Positions 11,370 to 22,156 of a stretch of DNA of 64,000 nt are shown here, one piece after another. The position numbers and the translations under genes were made by a program. This DNA is from Karstenula rhodostoma CBS 690.94. Taxonomy: Eukaryota > Ascomycota > Dothideomycetes > Pleosporales > Didymosphaeriaceae. The notes under the pieces are model-generated. The model was given only the letters and a program-made list of their open reading frames with translations, ran no database searches and had not been told where the DNA came from. The stretch's first letter is position 1, and each line of letters begins with the position of its first letter. The stretch is from assembly GCA_010093485.1 (NCBI GenBank), contig MU001493.1:1910937-1974936 (forward strand). Reading direction: 5' to 3'.

Positions 11370-13187
11370 CGATCTTCGGCACGGGCTGTTGTGGGTAAAT
11401 TGGAAGTTGAAGTCACGCTTACCGGTCGTCCGCGCCAAGTATCAAGCCGAACCGAGAGCTGCGCTTGGACCAACAGACCTTGCACACCAACACTAACCAC
11501 GAACCATGGTTATAATAGCGATTGCCGCAACCGCACTTCATGCAGTCAGAATCACCACACCAGGGCTCTCTGCCAACAATCTACCTCAAGCTCGAGTCTA
11601 CGTTCCCGGATCGCTTGCGTTTACCACACGTTTCCCCACTACGACCAGCGGATGCAGTGTTCGAAAGCATCTGGAAGAATGCGGGCTTCTAGACCGGCCC
11701 TAGATAGAACGTTGAGCAGAGCCGCATGGCGTCGATGCATATGCTTGATCATGCACGCCATAGCGAAGAAGCATCGCTTCTGCAAAGCGTCACAGTCCGG
11801 CGCATACAGTACAGCAGCCCCCCTCGCAACAAGCGAACAAGCCTTGCAAACCGCCCAGGGCTACACGTCGATAGACGCACGTGCATACACGGTAAGGCGG
11901 ACATATTAGCCAAGACGGTACAAGGGTAGGGAAGCGCGATGTGGGCACATCCAAGTCCGCTGCTGCTTGACGCAAATTACGCGCAACATATAGTTATATA
12001 AATATACACACCTGATCACGACATGGCAGCCCACTCGGTCGTAGATGCAGTCTTGAGGTTGGTTAAAGTGAGGGTCGGATGCTGTGCAGAGCTGTGAGTG
12101 ACCGGATGTGGAAGCTGTGGTGGATCCGAGATCGATGATGAACATACGCTGATACCATAGGTACTCGGCTATATGAAAATCGCCTCCATTCCATACAGGC
12201 CCTCGCCGCAGCATCACATGTAAACCTATCGGAGCACGCACGGCGGCCATGAGACTACGGAAGGTTAGCTGGGTCGCGTTGAGTAAGACCTCCGGTCTCA
12301 GGTCACGACAATACCGCGTCGGCAGTGCATAGTACAAGGCGTTGTCATGTACGTGGCTTACGGGCCGACCCCGGGCACTGCGGGAGGATCACGGGGGTGA
12401 GACGAATCGCCGCAATCTGACAGCCGTGCTGTGATTTCCTGGTCGACAGCGATGCATCTACCATCCTGGCAACAGCAGCATGAGGGGGGCGTAGTGCTGT
12501 TTGCTGCATACGCACTTATCGCGGCCTATCATCCCGCTGGGCATACACCATATCGCTTGCCTGGAGCCCAGCGTGTCAAGGATGCAATGGTCAGTTAGGC
12601 AAGGTGAACAATATCGGCGGCGAATGAGGCTGAAGCCGCGACCGGGCGACTTGGGAAACTGGTTTCGAGATGTGGTGTTGGCCGTGTAGCTCTAGACCGA
12701 GGTGAGAGAAATACACGGCTTCTGGTCATCTGGAGGCGGCCTGGGCAACGCTGCCGTAGCGATTGGCGAACAACGGTGCTGCATCCGCGCCCTGTAGCCA
12801 TTCGTCACTGGTTGGCAGATCATCAGCAAGTGATTGGCCCAACGCAGACAAAATGCACTCAACTCTACAACAAGCAAGGAGAGTTGAGGTGAAATTGGCG
12901 TGCCGTACCGACTTGGTCTCTCAGGACACCGTCGCAGGCGCGCACGTATTAATTGAGTGGCTTTTCTGTCTGATCCTGCAGCCCCGCCTTGGCGTCATGG
13001 AAGGGTGTCGAAACATGTCGCAGAATAGGAAATTGAGTTGAAGGAAACAAGGCGGCCGTTTCGCCCATCTGCCCGCCGTTCGGAACAGAACCTTTGAAGA
13101 ATCCGTAGAAATAGAGGGAAACGCGATGATTAATACAAGACGCGAAGTGCAATGCAAGGCTGGACCCGTCCGTAACGCCAGACTCAC
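11370..13187. other. Intergenic, no supported gene
   Basis: This is the left part of a gene-poor stretch. Frames are short and overlap on both strands with no domain signature. Nothing could be assigned. Confidence 0.45.
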
Positions 13188-13394
13188 GATGCCCCAGGCC
13201 CCGTAAATTCCAATGCCAGCCAACGCCTGTGCTTTTTTCTCCGTGACGCCGTGAAATGCAACCTGCCGGCCGTGAGCCGCGAGCCGCGAGGCTCTGAGCT
13301 GGCCAGAGGCGTGGTAGAAGGTCGGGCCGCGCTGCGACGGAGCGCAGGATGCGAGCCCGTTGAAGACACCCTATTGCGTGCCACCGGGCGTCAT
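13188..13394 (-). pseudogene. Possible gene fragment with an in-frame stop
   Basis: Starting from an ATG at 13394 on the minus strand, seven codons are followed by a TAG at 13373-13371. The same frame then runs for about 60 protein-like codons (FYHASGQLRASRLAAHGRQV and ALAGIGIYGAWGI) to a good GTGAGT donor at 13187. The stop may be one C-to-T change from CAG, or the preceding bases may be an intron ending in AATAG. I found no convincing next exon. The residue pattern (Ala/Gly-rich helix, basic segment) suggests a small protein, but I do not recognise it. Low confidence. Confidence 0.25.
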
Positions 13395-13485
13395 GGGGAT
13401 GTCGTCCGGATAAAGTCTGCGGTGGCACGCTGAGGCGTGTGTCAGAGAGCGGTGGCACGTTGTGCAACAGAGGGGCGCGTACCTG

Positions 13486-13632
13486 CTAGTGGTCGCAGCG
13501 GTCGCATTTTTCGTCGTGCTTGACGTTTATGACCTTGTTCTCGCCGCAATTCGCAGACCGTGATGCCGCGCAGGGGGCCTTCTCCGACACGACGTGGCCG
13601 CAGGCGTACGTGTGGTGGACTCTCGTGCACAT
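13486..13632 (-). CDS. Small six-cysteine protein (48 aa)
   Basis: A 49-codon minus-strand frame with an ATG at 13632 and a TAG at 13488-13486. The 48 residues contain six cysteines at 2, 11, 21, 29, 43 and 46, with a CGH at 11-13, a NCGENK motif at 28-33 and a C-terminal CDRCDH. Paired Cys/His spacing (CGH...C...C...CxxC-x-H) suggests a metal-binding, probably zinc, cytosolic micro-domain; there is no signal peptide. It resembles small uncharacterised CxxC-ending proteins common in filamentous fungi, but that is recalled family resemblance, not a search result. It stands alone in a long gene-poor stretch, and a possible broken gene lies about 90 bp downstream on the same strand. Codon choice favours C/G in third positions, as in the real genes nearby. 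Confidence 0.65.
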   Translation of the reverse strand: MCTRVHHTYACGHVVSEKAPCAASRSANCGENKVINVKHDEKCDRCDH

Positions 13633-13759
13633 GGTGGCGGGTGTTTGGGGTTCGGTTCGGTTCGGGAAGCTGCTATCGATTGGCGAGGGACTCGGGCCGG
13701 TGGTGTGTTGGGCTATGGCTGCCGGCGAGGGCAGCGGCGGACGAGGGCGGAGGGATGGC

Positions 13760-13844
13760 GTATGGCGGATGGCGGATGGCGGATGGCGGATGACGGATGG
13801 CGGATGGTGGATGGTGGATGGTGGATGGTGGATGGTGGATGGCG
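13760..13844 (+). repeat. G-rich GGATGGYG tandem repeat
   Basis: About ten degenerate units of 7-8 bases, GGATGGC or GGATGGT followed by G, lie in a row. The G-runs all fall on the plus strand, so the tract could fold into G-quadruplex-like structures. The reading frames it opens (Trp-Arg-Met-Ala-Asp-Gly repeats) are not believable proteins. Confidence 0.8.
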
Positions 13845-15273
13845 GGGTGCGCTGATTGGCGGGGCACGAGAGCTACAGGTGCGGTGCGGCGTCGACAGAG
13901 AGGGCGTCGGCTTGGGGAGAGGCGAGGGTCCAGCGCTGGACGGCGATGGGTGATGGGGGACGGAGAGGGCAGCGGGCAGCGGGCGGAGGTGGTGGCACCC
14001 GCGGTGAGGTGCGAGGAATTGGAAGTGGGAGAATGCAGGGAGGGCCGGGGCGGACGGGGGCGTGGGGTGTTTTATAACGTCGAGGCCTTCACGCTCCGAG
14101 CAGACGGGCCTCTTTTGCACGCCGTTAATTGCTGCAGCCGTTTTGTTGCAACATGGAAGAGCTGCGGACAGCCGTTGCAAGTGCTAGCAGCTACTCCACG
14201 GGCCCTGGTCCTTGTCGCCTGTTCCCTGTCCAGCGCGCATGGGCAGCTGTGTTGGTGACGGGGCTAGGGCCGCTAGGGCGAATGGCCGCCTGTGGGTGCG
14301 CCATGCACCGTGACCGCGAGGGCTCTCCGCCGCCGCCTCGGCCTGTGCCTCTGCTCGTCTTCTTCTTGCGACTCCTCCTCTGTGCCTCGCTGCGGCGCCT
14401 ACGCTGGCCGGCTGGCCCGTCGCCCTCGCCCTCGCCGTCACCTGCCCGCCGCGCGCCCGCTCTTGGGCTGCGCACCGCCTGTGGTTGCGTGCCAGTAGCC
14501 CACTTAGCCGCCGTGGCAGATGCTGGGCCCCTCGGCTTCGCGCTCTACACACCATGTACATGTACCTACACGGCTACTGTGCTGTGCAGTGTGTGGCGGG
14601 TCGCGGGTGGCGTGTAGCCTGCCGGTAGCGTGTACACTCCCGCTCTCTCGTCTCGTCGCGCCCACGGCAGCCACCAGCAGTCCGCAGTCAGCCCTGCGCT
14701 GCGCTGGTACGTACGGCGCTGCCGCTGCGGACACGACGACGAGCCCGGTGCGACGCGTGCCGGACCGCAGCTATGTTGACAGCACCGTGCTGCTGCAGCT
14801 GTTGAGGAGCGCGTCCGCGACGCTGCCCTCCTCCTGACCGTCTGGCTGGTCCGCTCTGTGCTCTGTGCCAGGACAGGACACTCAGTCACCCCATCCCATG
14901 GCCCTGTGCTTGCGACGCTCCGCACATGGCACCCCGGTCGGCCGCCGTCCTCCTTTCGAGCCTGAAGGGATCCACGACACACGACGCAAGCGTGCACCAA
15001 CGGGTGGCACATCGCGGGCTTGCACCAAGTGCCGCCCTTGCGCCGCCATCCACTGACGGAGAGACAGCACTGAGCAGACGACCTGACGCGGGACGGGGCT
15101 TCCAGTCATCTGCTTCGCCGGAGACGGCTCCATCGTTGCTTGTCGCAACCTCTTGGGCTGCCTGTGTACCGATGCTTGATGATTGATGCTTCGAGTTGCG
15201 TGTTCCGGCTTGCACCAGCTGCTCTCCTCTGCCGGGGGATCCAGGATGCGCCGTGTTGACTCTGCCTCGTCGT

Positions 15274-15318
15274 CGCCAGAGCCTGTATCGCCAGAGCCTG
15301 TATCGCCAGAGCCTGTAG
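15274..15318 (+). repeat. 15-bp tandem repeat, three units
   Basis: Three near-identical 15-bp units (CGCCAGAGCCTGTAT) lie head to tail, the last ending in G rather than T. No coding role was found. Confidence 0.8.
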
Positions 15319-18300
15319 CCCGAGCTCGCGCCGCCCCGTGCCTCGCTGATGGAACCATGGCAGATCATCGTGGAAGCAATTATTCCGTCTGTACACGAGC
15401 ACAAGTCGCGTCTTCTCATCAAACGGCGCCGCTTTGCCTCTTCGGGCCCTAGCGCGGCGGCCCGAGGAAGGCGCACGTCGATCCGCTGTGCCTTCCATCT
15501 CGCGATGCGCCAGGCTGCCCAGTGCCCACGCCGTCTTCGCTTCCTTCATTATTCGACGCTTCGTCCGTCGATCGCTTGGAGCTACTCCCCGCAGCCTTCG
15601 CGCCGTCACCTCCAATATCCCCTTTGTGGCACAGGTGCAAGCCCCGATTGCTGCCTCCGGATACTGGCTCCTCTCTCATCTTTGCTGTTGTTGCGCCTTT
15701 CGCCCCTTTCTTCCATGACTAGACCGAGCCTCCCTTGGCAATCCGAGGTTTGATCGCCGTTCCCCACTGGATCCTCGTCTGTTTGGCTGTGCATAATGCG
15801 GGGTGCCGAGTAGGGCAATATGTGCTTTTTCTTAAGCATAACGCAAGAGCGGGCTCGGTAGACGCCTGTCACATGCGCTATGGCCTGGCCAGCCTGTAAC
15901 GCTTTCTCGCTCTTTCAACGTCAACAGCTCTGATAAGTCTCACCACTCCTCACGGTGCTTGCGACGTGGATGACCCGGCAATACACCGCGGGTAATGAAG
16001 GTACCGCGACCCTGGGTCTCGTCATCCGAGACCTACACACACGACACAAACGCACACCTCCTTGAAAGAGGTCCGTTCTGGCAGGAGACCGTATACACCT
16101 TGCTCGATTGTGGTCATCGGCAGTGCACCCTCCCACGCGGGATTCAAGAGCAACACGGGAACTGCGCATCCGTCCGAAACGGCTTCTTGTCTCCACCCAA
16201 AACATGGATCAATACTCTCGTGTTTCCATGCCTTGTGGATACCGTCATCTATTCTGAATCATGTACCATCTCCCATTCTTAGCCGTGCGGCTAATGCGCG
16301 TATTATTTCCGTCTCTCTTCTCGTTGAGAGCTCATTGTCTGCCAGATCCAATCCAGCAAGTCACCGGCTGATAAAAGCCCCATGAAACGCGTATTTCCAG
16401 CATTCCCCGGTCTTTGCTGTAAAAGGCCACCGGGGATCGGGAAACCCACGCACATTGAGAGAGTGTTGGTGCTCTCGCACCCATTCCAGATGATTGCATC
16501 TCGCGAACGGCCATGTCTCACTGGTCAGCGGTTCTCACTGGCCCAATAATGCCAGCAACTCCACAAAACCTCATGCATCGAAGATCCATCAAACACCGTA
16601 GATAAAGTGCTTGGGGAAAGGACGACAAATAGCAGCTTCTTCCGTCTATCTGACTCCTTTACACCAGGACATTGACGGGTATTTTGCACAAGGAACAGCC
16701 TTGGCGCGACTTCGCGGTGGTGTACCCAGATGCTCCACTATGCGCTCCTTCAGTTGATAACCGCCAGCCCCATTGCTGCCGTCATTCCATTCGTGGTCCG
16801 GGCCTACCCCCAATGGCAAGCCGCGCTCTATACCGCGGCAGATGCACACACCCGTAGATGCGTAGCATCGTTGGAAATATCAAAGATGTGGGGCGCGCAC
16901 GATAGTCGTTCGATTTCTTGACCTGTACTGCGAGTACCTGCATGTGTACCAGGTTATTAGACATGGATGGAGTTGGACGTCAGCAACCGTACTCCAACCA
17001 GCCCCTTGCCAACCTCGTAGAAGCACTATGTATGTTTCCTAGTGCCTGTTGCTCGACAATCCTTCGATCCAAGGAACGTGGCATGGTAATCTGCAAGGCT
17101 GACATATCATGCGCAAGTATAATCCTACGATGCCCCATTTATCGCGCGAGACCCCGTGCGCAGGGTCGAGGGGCGGTGCTGCCCCTCGGAACCAACAAAG
17201 CGCTTGTCTCCGTACATGTTTTGCGCAATACAGGTCTGGTTCAGCTCACAAAGGTTGATATAGCTAACGCTAATCGCTCGTGTCCCCTGCGCCAAGCGTC
17301 CAATGCGGTAGGTTAATGCTGTGCAGATGCACCTTGGGCCTCTACTATCACAAACGCGAGTCTCGAGTTTCAGTCCTCGGATAAGATTTTGTGCCAGTCG
17401 CCGACAACGTTGCGAGCGATGCCATACGGCTTTTGTCCCACGATGCTGTTGTACGAGACGAAACATGTTGTCTACAGTACGGCTTTGTTCCAACATACGC
17501 CCCATGCAATGCAGTATGTGGTTTGCTGCATGAGTTCGATGCACATTCAGCCTTGTGAGGTTAAGTTTCAAGTAGATGGGCCAAAGTCCAGATACAGATA
17601 AGGCATCCCACCGCTGCCTCTTCTGCACCGCCTGGCGCCTACCGTAGGCAGAATACACATCCTAACTGAAAACTGCTTTTTGTGCGATTGATGCTGTCTC
17701 AGGGGACATCTTCCGCCTGCACGCATTGGACGCGACAGCATAAACATAGGTCGGGCCTTCTCGCGCACACCCGAGTCGCATGAGCGCAGCGGGAGGCTGC
17801 GCGAAAGGCCTTGAATGGAGAAGGTATATCGGAGAGCTTACTCACGGACGCCGTTGGTGGTCTCGACCGACCGGGTATGCGGCCGTAACATGTCGACCGG
17901 CTGTCATAGCGCCGAACGTTGACGGCCGGTGTTCTTTCTAACGGCTATCGCGAGGTTGGCATGGTTCAAATTTACCGAGCCATCTTTCCGTCTCAACTGT
18001 TTTGCGAACTCGGCCTTCTGTCTTTTCCATCACTTTCTCTGTTATGCAGACCCGCTCGTCTCCTGAGGGGTAGATCACGTGACGACCCGGCGACCCTCGG
18101 CATCTCCACGGTGATCTCAACAACACCTCATACTTGCTCATTACACGATCCGTGCCTATGAACATGGCGGGGAACTGCTGGAACAGGGTCTGTCCCTTCG
18201 TCAACAGGTACCCATCACTCGCCGTCTTTGCCTGCCGTCAGGATGGCTGACAGATACGGGGGCAATTTTATAGGCCAACCAACGCCTCACTGTGTGAACG

Positions 18301-18617
18301 CTCGCCGGTACCTCACCGACTCTGATTCGCGGCTCGTCATCGATATGTAAAATGCACAGGGGCAAATCTTGAATACCATGCACGAAACATGCCCATTTCT
18401 CAGCATCGAATTCTCGATCCTGGCGTGGGCGACCCGCATTGGCCATGATTATCGAGCATCTCCCGATCATTGCTTGTGATCATCAAATCGCCTATTGGCC
18501 AGTAGACCAGGAGCGCGTCCAGATGTGCGCCAAAGAACGGCTACAGGTGCCCGTTCGGGCGACTGCGTGTCAACGTCGCGTAGCGGTGCGGGCAAAGGCG
18601 ATGTTCATACAATAAAA

Positions 18618-18653
18618 TGATGTCATGACGACGACAGCTCCGATGTTTATATA
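18618..18653 (+). promoter_or_regulatory. CRE-like site and TATA-like box of the catalase gene
   Basis: TGATGTCA at 18618-18625 differs by one base from the ATF/CREB site TGACGTCA, and TTTATATA at 18646-18653 lies 65-72 bp before the chosen ATG. bZIP ATF-type factors control stress catalases in ascomycetes, so the site is plausible. It overlaps the upstream in-frame ATG at 18625, which argues for the downstream start. Confidence 0.35.
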
Positions 18654-18717
18654 CGATCCCCCGCCACGACCGTTTCTTCAAAACACCTTCCAATTGAGTT
18701 CCACACACAACCAAGGC

Positions 18718-21042
18718 ATGGCTTCTAGTATTCTATCCCAAGGCAAAGAGAAAATCCAAGAAGCAATGAGCGCAAAGAACCAAAAGGCCGCGGCTTTGGC
18801 CGCCAACACCAAAGATGTTCACGATCCGAGCTGGAGGATAACGTCCGACTGGGGAGTCAAGCAGACGAACACAGACGACTGGTTGAAGGTCGCCACCGAG
18901 GACAAGACTGGCCCTATGCTGCTGGAAGATGGATTCTCGCGTGAAAAGGTATGTCGCCGCCTGCTTACATTGCAGATTCGTTGTCTTACCACCACAGATT
19001 CACCGCTTCGACCACGAACGCATTCCCGAACGTGTTGTCCACGCAAGGGGTGCAGGCGCCTTCGGAAAGTTTACCCTCTTCGAGTCGGCCGCAGACGTCA
19101 CATCCGCGGGTGTTCTCACAGATACCTCCCGCGAGACACCTGTGTTCCTTCGATTCTCTACTGTACTTGGTAGCCGGGGCTCAGCAGACACCGTCCGCGA
19201 TGTTCGTGGCTTTGCTGTCAAGTTCTACACAGAAGAGGGCAACTGGGATATCGTCGGAAACAACATTCCCGTGTTCTTCATCCAGGATGCTCTGAAGTTC
19301 CCCGACGTCATCCACGCCGGCAAGCCCGAGCCTCACAACGAGATTCCCCAGGTGCGTCTGCTCGCATCTTTTTGAATTCGAAACATACTAATTTATTGTA
19401 GGCACAATCAGCACACAACAACTTCTGGGACTTCCAGTACCTGCACCCGGAGACCACCCACATGCATTTCTGGACCATGTCGGATCGTTCCATCCCTCGA
19501 TCATACCGTATGATGCAGGGTTTCGGTGTAAACACCTTCACACTCATCAACGACAAGGGCGAGAGGAACTTTGTCAAGTTCCACTTCACCCCTGAGCTTG
19601 GTGTACACAGCTTCGTCTGGGACGAGGCCCTGAAGATTGCCGGCCAGGATCCCGATTTCCACCGCAAGGATCTTTGGGCTGCCATCGAGAGCGGCGCATA
19701 CCCCAAGTGGAAGTTCGGTATCCAGTGCATCCCCGAGGGCAAGGAGGACGACTTCGAATTTGACATACTTGACGCTACCAAGGTGTGGCCCGAGGAGCTG
19801 GTCCCCATCCGATACATTGGTGAGCTTGAGCTCAATCGTAACCCGGATGAGTACTTCACGCAGACTGAGCAGGTAGCGTTCGCCACTGGCCACCTTGTGC
19901 CCGGTATTGGTTTCAGTGACGACCCTCTTCTCCAGGGCCGTAACTTCTCCTACCAGGACACCCAGTTGAGCCGTCTCGGCATCAACTGGGAGGAGTTGCC
20001 TATCAACAAACCTGTCTGCCCTGTCATGAACCACAACCGAGACGGTGCTATGCGCCACACTATCACCAAGGGCACCGTCAACTACTGGCCCAACCGTTTC
20101 CAGTCTGTGCCGCCTGCCACCAAGGAGGAGGGCGGATATGTCGACTACCCCGAGAAGGTTGCTGGCATCAAGACCCGTCTCCGCAGCAAGAAGTTTCAAG
20201 AGCACAAGAACCAGGCCGAGCTCTTCTACAACTCGCTCTCCGAGCCTGAGAAGACTCATATGATGAACGCCTTTGCCTTCGAGCTCGACCACTGCGACGA
20301 TCCCATTGTCTACGAGCGTATGACTCAGCGCATCGCAGAGATCGATCTCGACCTCGCGAAGTCTGTTGCCGAGATGGTCGGTGGTGAGCCGCCCAAGGAG
20401 TCCGACCGTCCCAAGCACAACAAGAAGGCCAAGGGTCTTTCGCAGCTCGACTTCGCTCCCTCAAAGCCCACCATCGCCACCCGCATGATCGCCATCCTGA
20501 TCGCAGACGGCTACGACCCCATCGCTTACAACGGCATCAAAGCCGCTCTCACCGCCGCCGGCGCCCTCCCCTTTACCATTTCCCCCCGCCGCAACAAAAT
20601 CTTTGCCGCCGGCGAAGACAAGTCCACCGGTAAGGGCGTCGTCGCAGACCACCACCTTGAGGGCATGCGCTCGACCATGTTCGACTCGGTCTTCGTCCCC
20701 GGCGGTGCTGACTCTGTCGCCACGCTTCGCAAGAACGGCCGCGCCGTCCACTGGGTGCGCGAGGCCTTCGGCCACCTTAAGGCCATTGGCGCAACCGGCG
20801 AGGCCGTTCAGTTCATCAAGGACGCGTGCGATCTGCCCGGTATGGAGTTCTCCACTTCCGGCGACGTCGTCGACAGCTACGGTGTTGTCACTGCTAGCCA
20901 GGTTAGCCCGCAGAGTTTCAAGGAGGCTGTGCAGATGGCCAAGGGCGCGAAGGACTTCGTCGATGCGTATACCTTTGCGATCTCGCAGCACAAGAACTTT
21001 GATCGTGAGACCGCGGGTCTGAACGCTATGGTTGCGTACTAA
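18718..21042 (+). CDS. Large-subunit (clade 2) catalase
   Basis: Three exons (18718-18948, 18998-19351, 19402-21042) with introns of 49 and 50 nt give 741 residues, usual for large-subunit catalases. It disproportionates hydrogen peroxide to water and oxygen using haem. The distal His is H92 in [11 protein letters not shown]. The [11 protein letters not shown] block holds the distal Asn, and the haem-ligand Tyr is about Y379 in [15 protein letters not shown]. Residues about 550-741 ([14 protein letters not shown] onward) form the C-terminal class-I-glutamine-amidotransferase/DJ-1-like domain found only in large catalases. There is no signal peptide, so it is probably intracellular, as in spore-type CatA enzymes, unlike secreted CatB. 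An in-frame ATG at 18625 would add 31 residues, but it overlaps the CRE-like site and lies upstream of the TATA-like box. Confidence 0.97.
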
Positions 21043-21532
21043 GTTCGATGATTGAGAGAACTGGAATGGAGAGGGAAGTTTACGATACCAGGATATTAAT
21101 GTTTTCATGCTAGTTTAGTTTATAGTAAATACAAGTTTGATTGACTGTAAATCATTGCCTTATGTCTGCATGGCTGTAGTGCTCGCGGTTAGTGTGTTTC
21201 GTTACTTCGATTATGATCTAGCTTCTACTGACTTCTCCAATGGGTAACTAAAACCTTCCAACGCTGGCACAGCTTCTCCGTCTCAACGCCAGTTCTAGTC
21301 TTAGTGAGTTGAGAGGGGGAGAGATCATCCGGCTTGGCGTTGAGCAGATCAGAGAGCAGGATTGTGACGGTGAGATTGCTTTCTGTGGGTCATAGATATT
21401 ATATGGTGGGAGGCAGGGCGGTCTTGGTGCTGCCAAAAACATGTGGGCTCCACGAGGATACGACACGAGTGAAGCAATACCCAAAATAGTGACCGCATAT
21501 TCTACGCTCTACTCTCCAGCCACATGTCACAA
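21043..21532. other. Convergent 3' region
   Basis: This is the 3' UTR space between the catalase (plus) and the secreted-protein gene (minus). It is AT-rich after the catalase stop. No gene is seen. Confidence 0.5.
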
Positions 21533-22156
21533 TCACGGGGTGTGCGGCTGAATCACCCTCACAAACCCAAAAAACTCGGGCTCCCACTGCGCCTCCGTCG
21601 CAGGACTCCCCGCAGCCTCCTCCAACCCCATCAACCTAATCTTATAATGATCAGGGGCTCCATCATCCGCCACCTTGAACCCCCACGTCGTCTTGTTCTG
21701 CGCGCCCCAGTAGTTATGTCCTTGGTCCACCCCGTCGATTAAGTGTCTGTAGATGCCCGCCGTATAACCCTCCCCACTCCACGGAATCGCATTGTTCGCA
21801 TCCTTCGCGATGCGTATGTACGGCGACTCGTACGTGTACGTCGTTACCAGCGCATCGCGGCACTGTAGGATCGTGTTTGCAGCGGCGCAGTCAGTGCAGC
21901 GGTTTACGCCGAGGTAGGTAACATCGGCGCCGTTAAGCTGGGTTTCGTGTGGGTAGAGCGTGAGGAGGTTGGCGGCGGGGTCGTCGGCTTGGTCGGCAAT
22001 TATTTGAAAAGGGAGGGCGCGGTCGGGGCCTGGGCCGAGGTTTACGGAAGGGTAGGCGGTGCAGCGGCCGGGGAAGCTGGGGACGATTTGGACTTCTGGT
22101 ATGGCCAGGACTGTTCCGAGGAGGAGGAGAGAAGCGGAGACGGTGATCGATCTCAT
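21533..22156 (-). CDS. Small secreted four-cysteine protein
   Basis: A single exon of 207 residues from an ATG at 22156. Residues 1-18 are a clear signal peptide (short basic start, SLLLLGTVLA core), with cleavage expected after VLA. The mature part has four cysteines at 32, 87, 90 and 99, including a CTDC pair, one NKT glycosylation sequon, many aromatic residues and no transmembrane segment. It ends with a beta-rich-looking segment (PEFFGFVRVIQP). It resembles fungal secreted proteins of unknown function and could be an extracellular effector or wall-associated protein; no enzymatic motif is seen. The frame is open a further 95 codons upstream, but that part has lower-quality coding character and would bury the signal peptide, so it is taken as 5' UTR. 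It is next to an AT-rich block. Confidence 0.75.
   Translation of the reverse strand: MRSITVSASLLLLGTVLAIPEVQIVPSFPGRCTAYPSVNLGPGPDRALPFQIIADQADDPAANLLTLYPHETQLNGADVTYLGVNRCTDCAAANTILQCRDALVTTYTYESPYIRIAKDANNAIPWSGEGYTAGIYRHLIDGVDQGHNYWGAQNKTTWGFKVADDGAPDHYKIRLMGLEEAAGSPATEAQWEPEFFGFVRVIQPHTP

Larger units (their letters stand above)
13633..18717. other. Long gene-poor stretch
   Basis: About 5 kb with no gene I can support. The left part (13.7-15.8 kb) is GC-rich with tandem repeats. The right part (16-18.6 kb) has balanced composition with many short frames and no domain signatures. The last 100 bases form the catalase promoter. Confidence 0.45.

Noticed and set aside
14886..15476. 196-codon minus-strand frame
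   Set aside because: Opened by GC-rich DNA and the 15-bp tandem repeat. The residue pattern is random.
19501..21108. Long minus-strand frames (305 and 215 codons) opposite the catalase
   Set aside because: Antisense shadow of GC-third-position codons. The Leu/Val/Gly-rich composition is the usual artefact.
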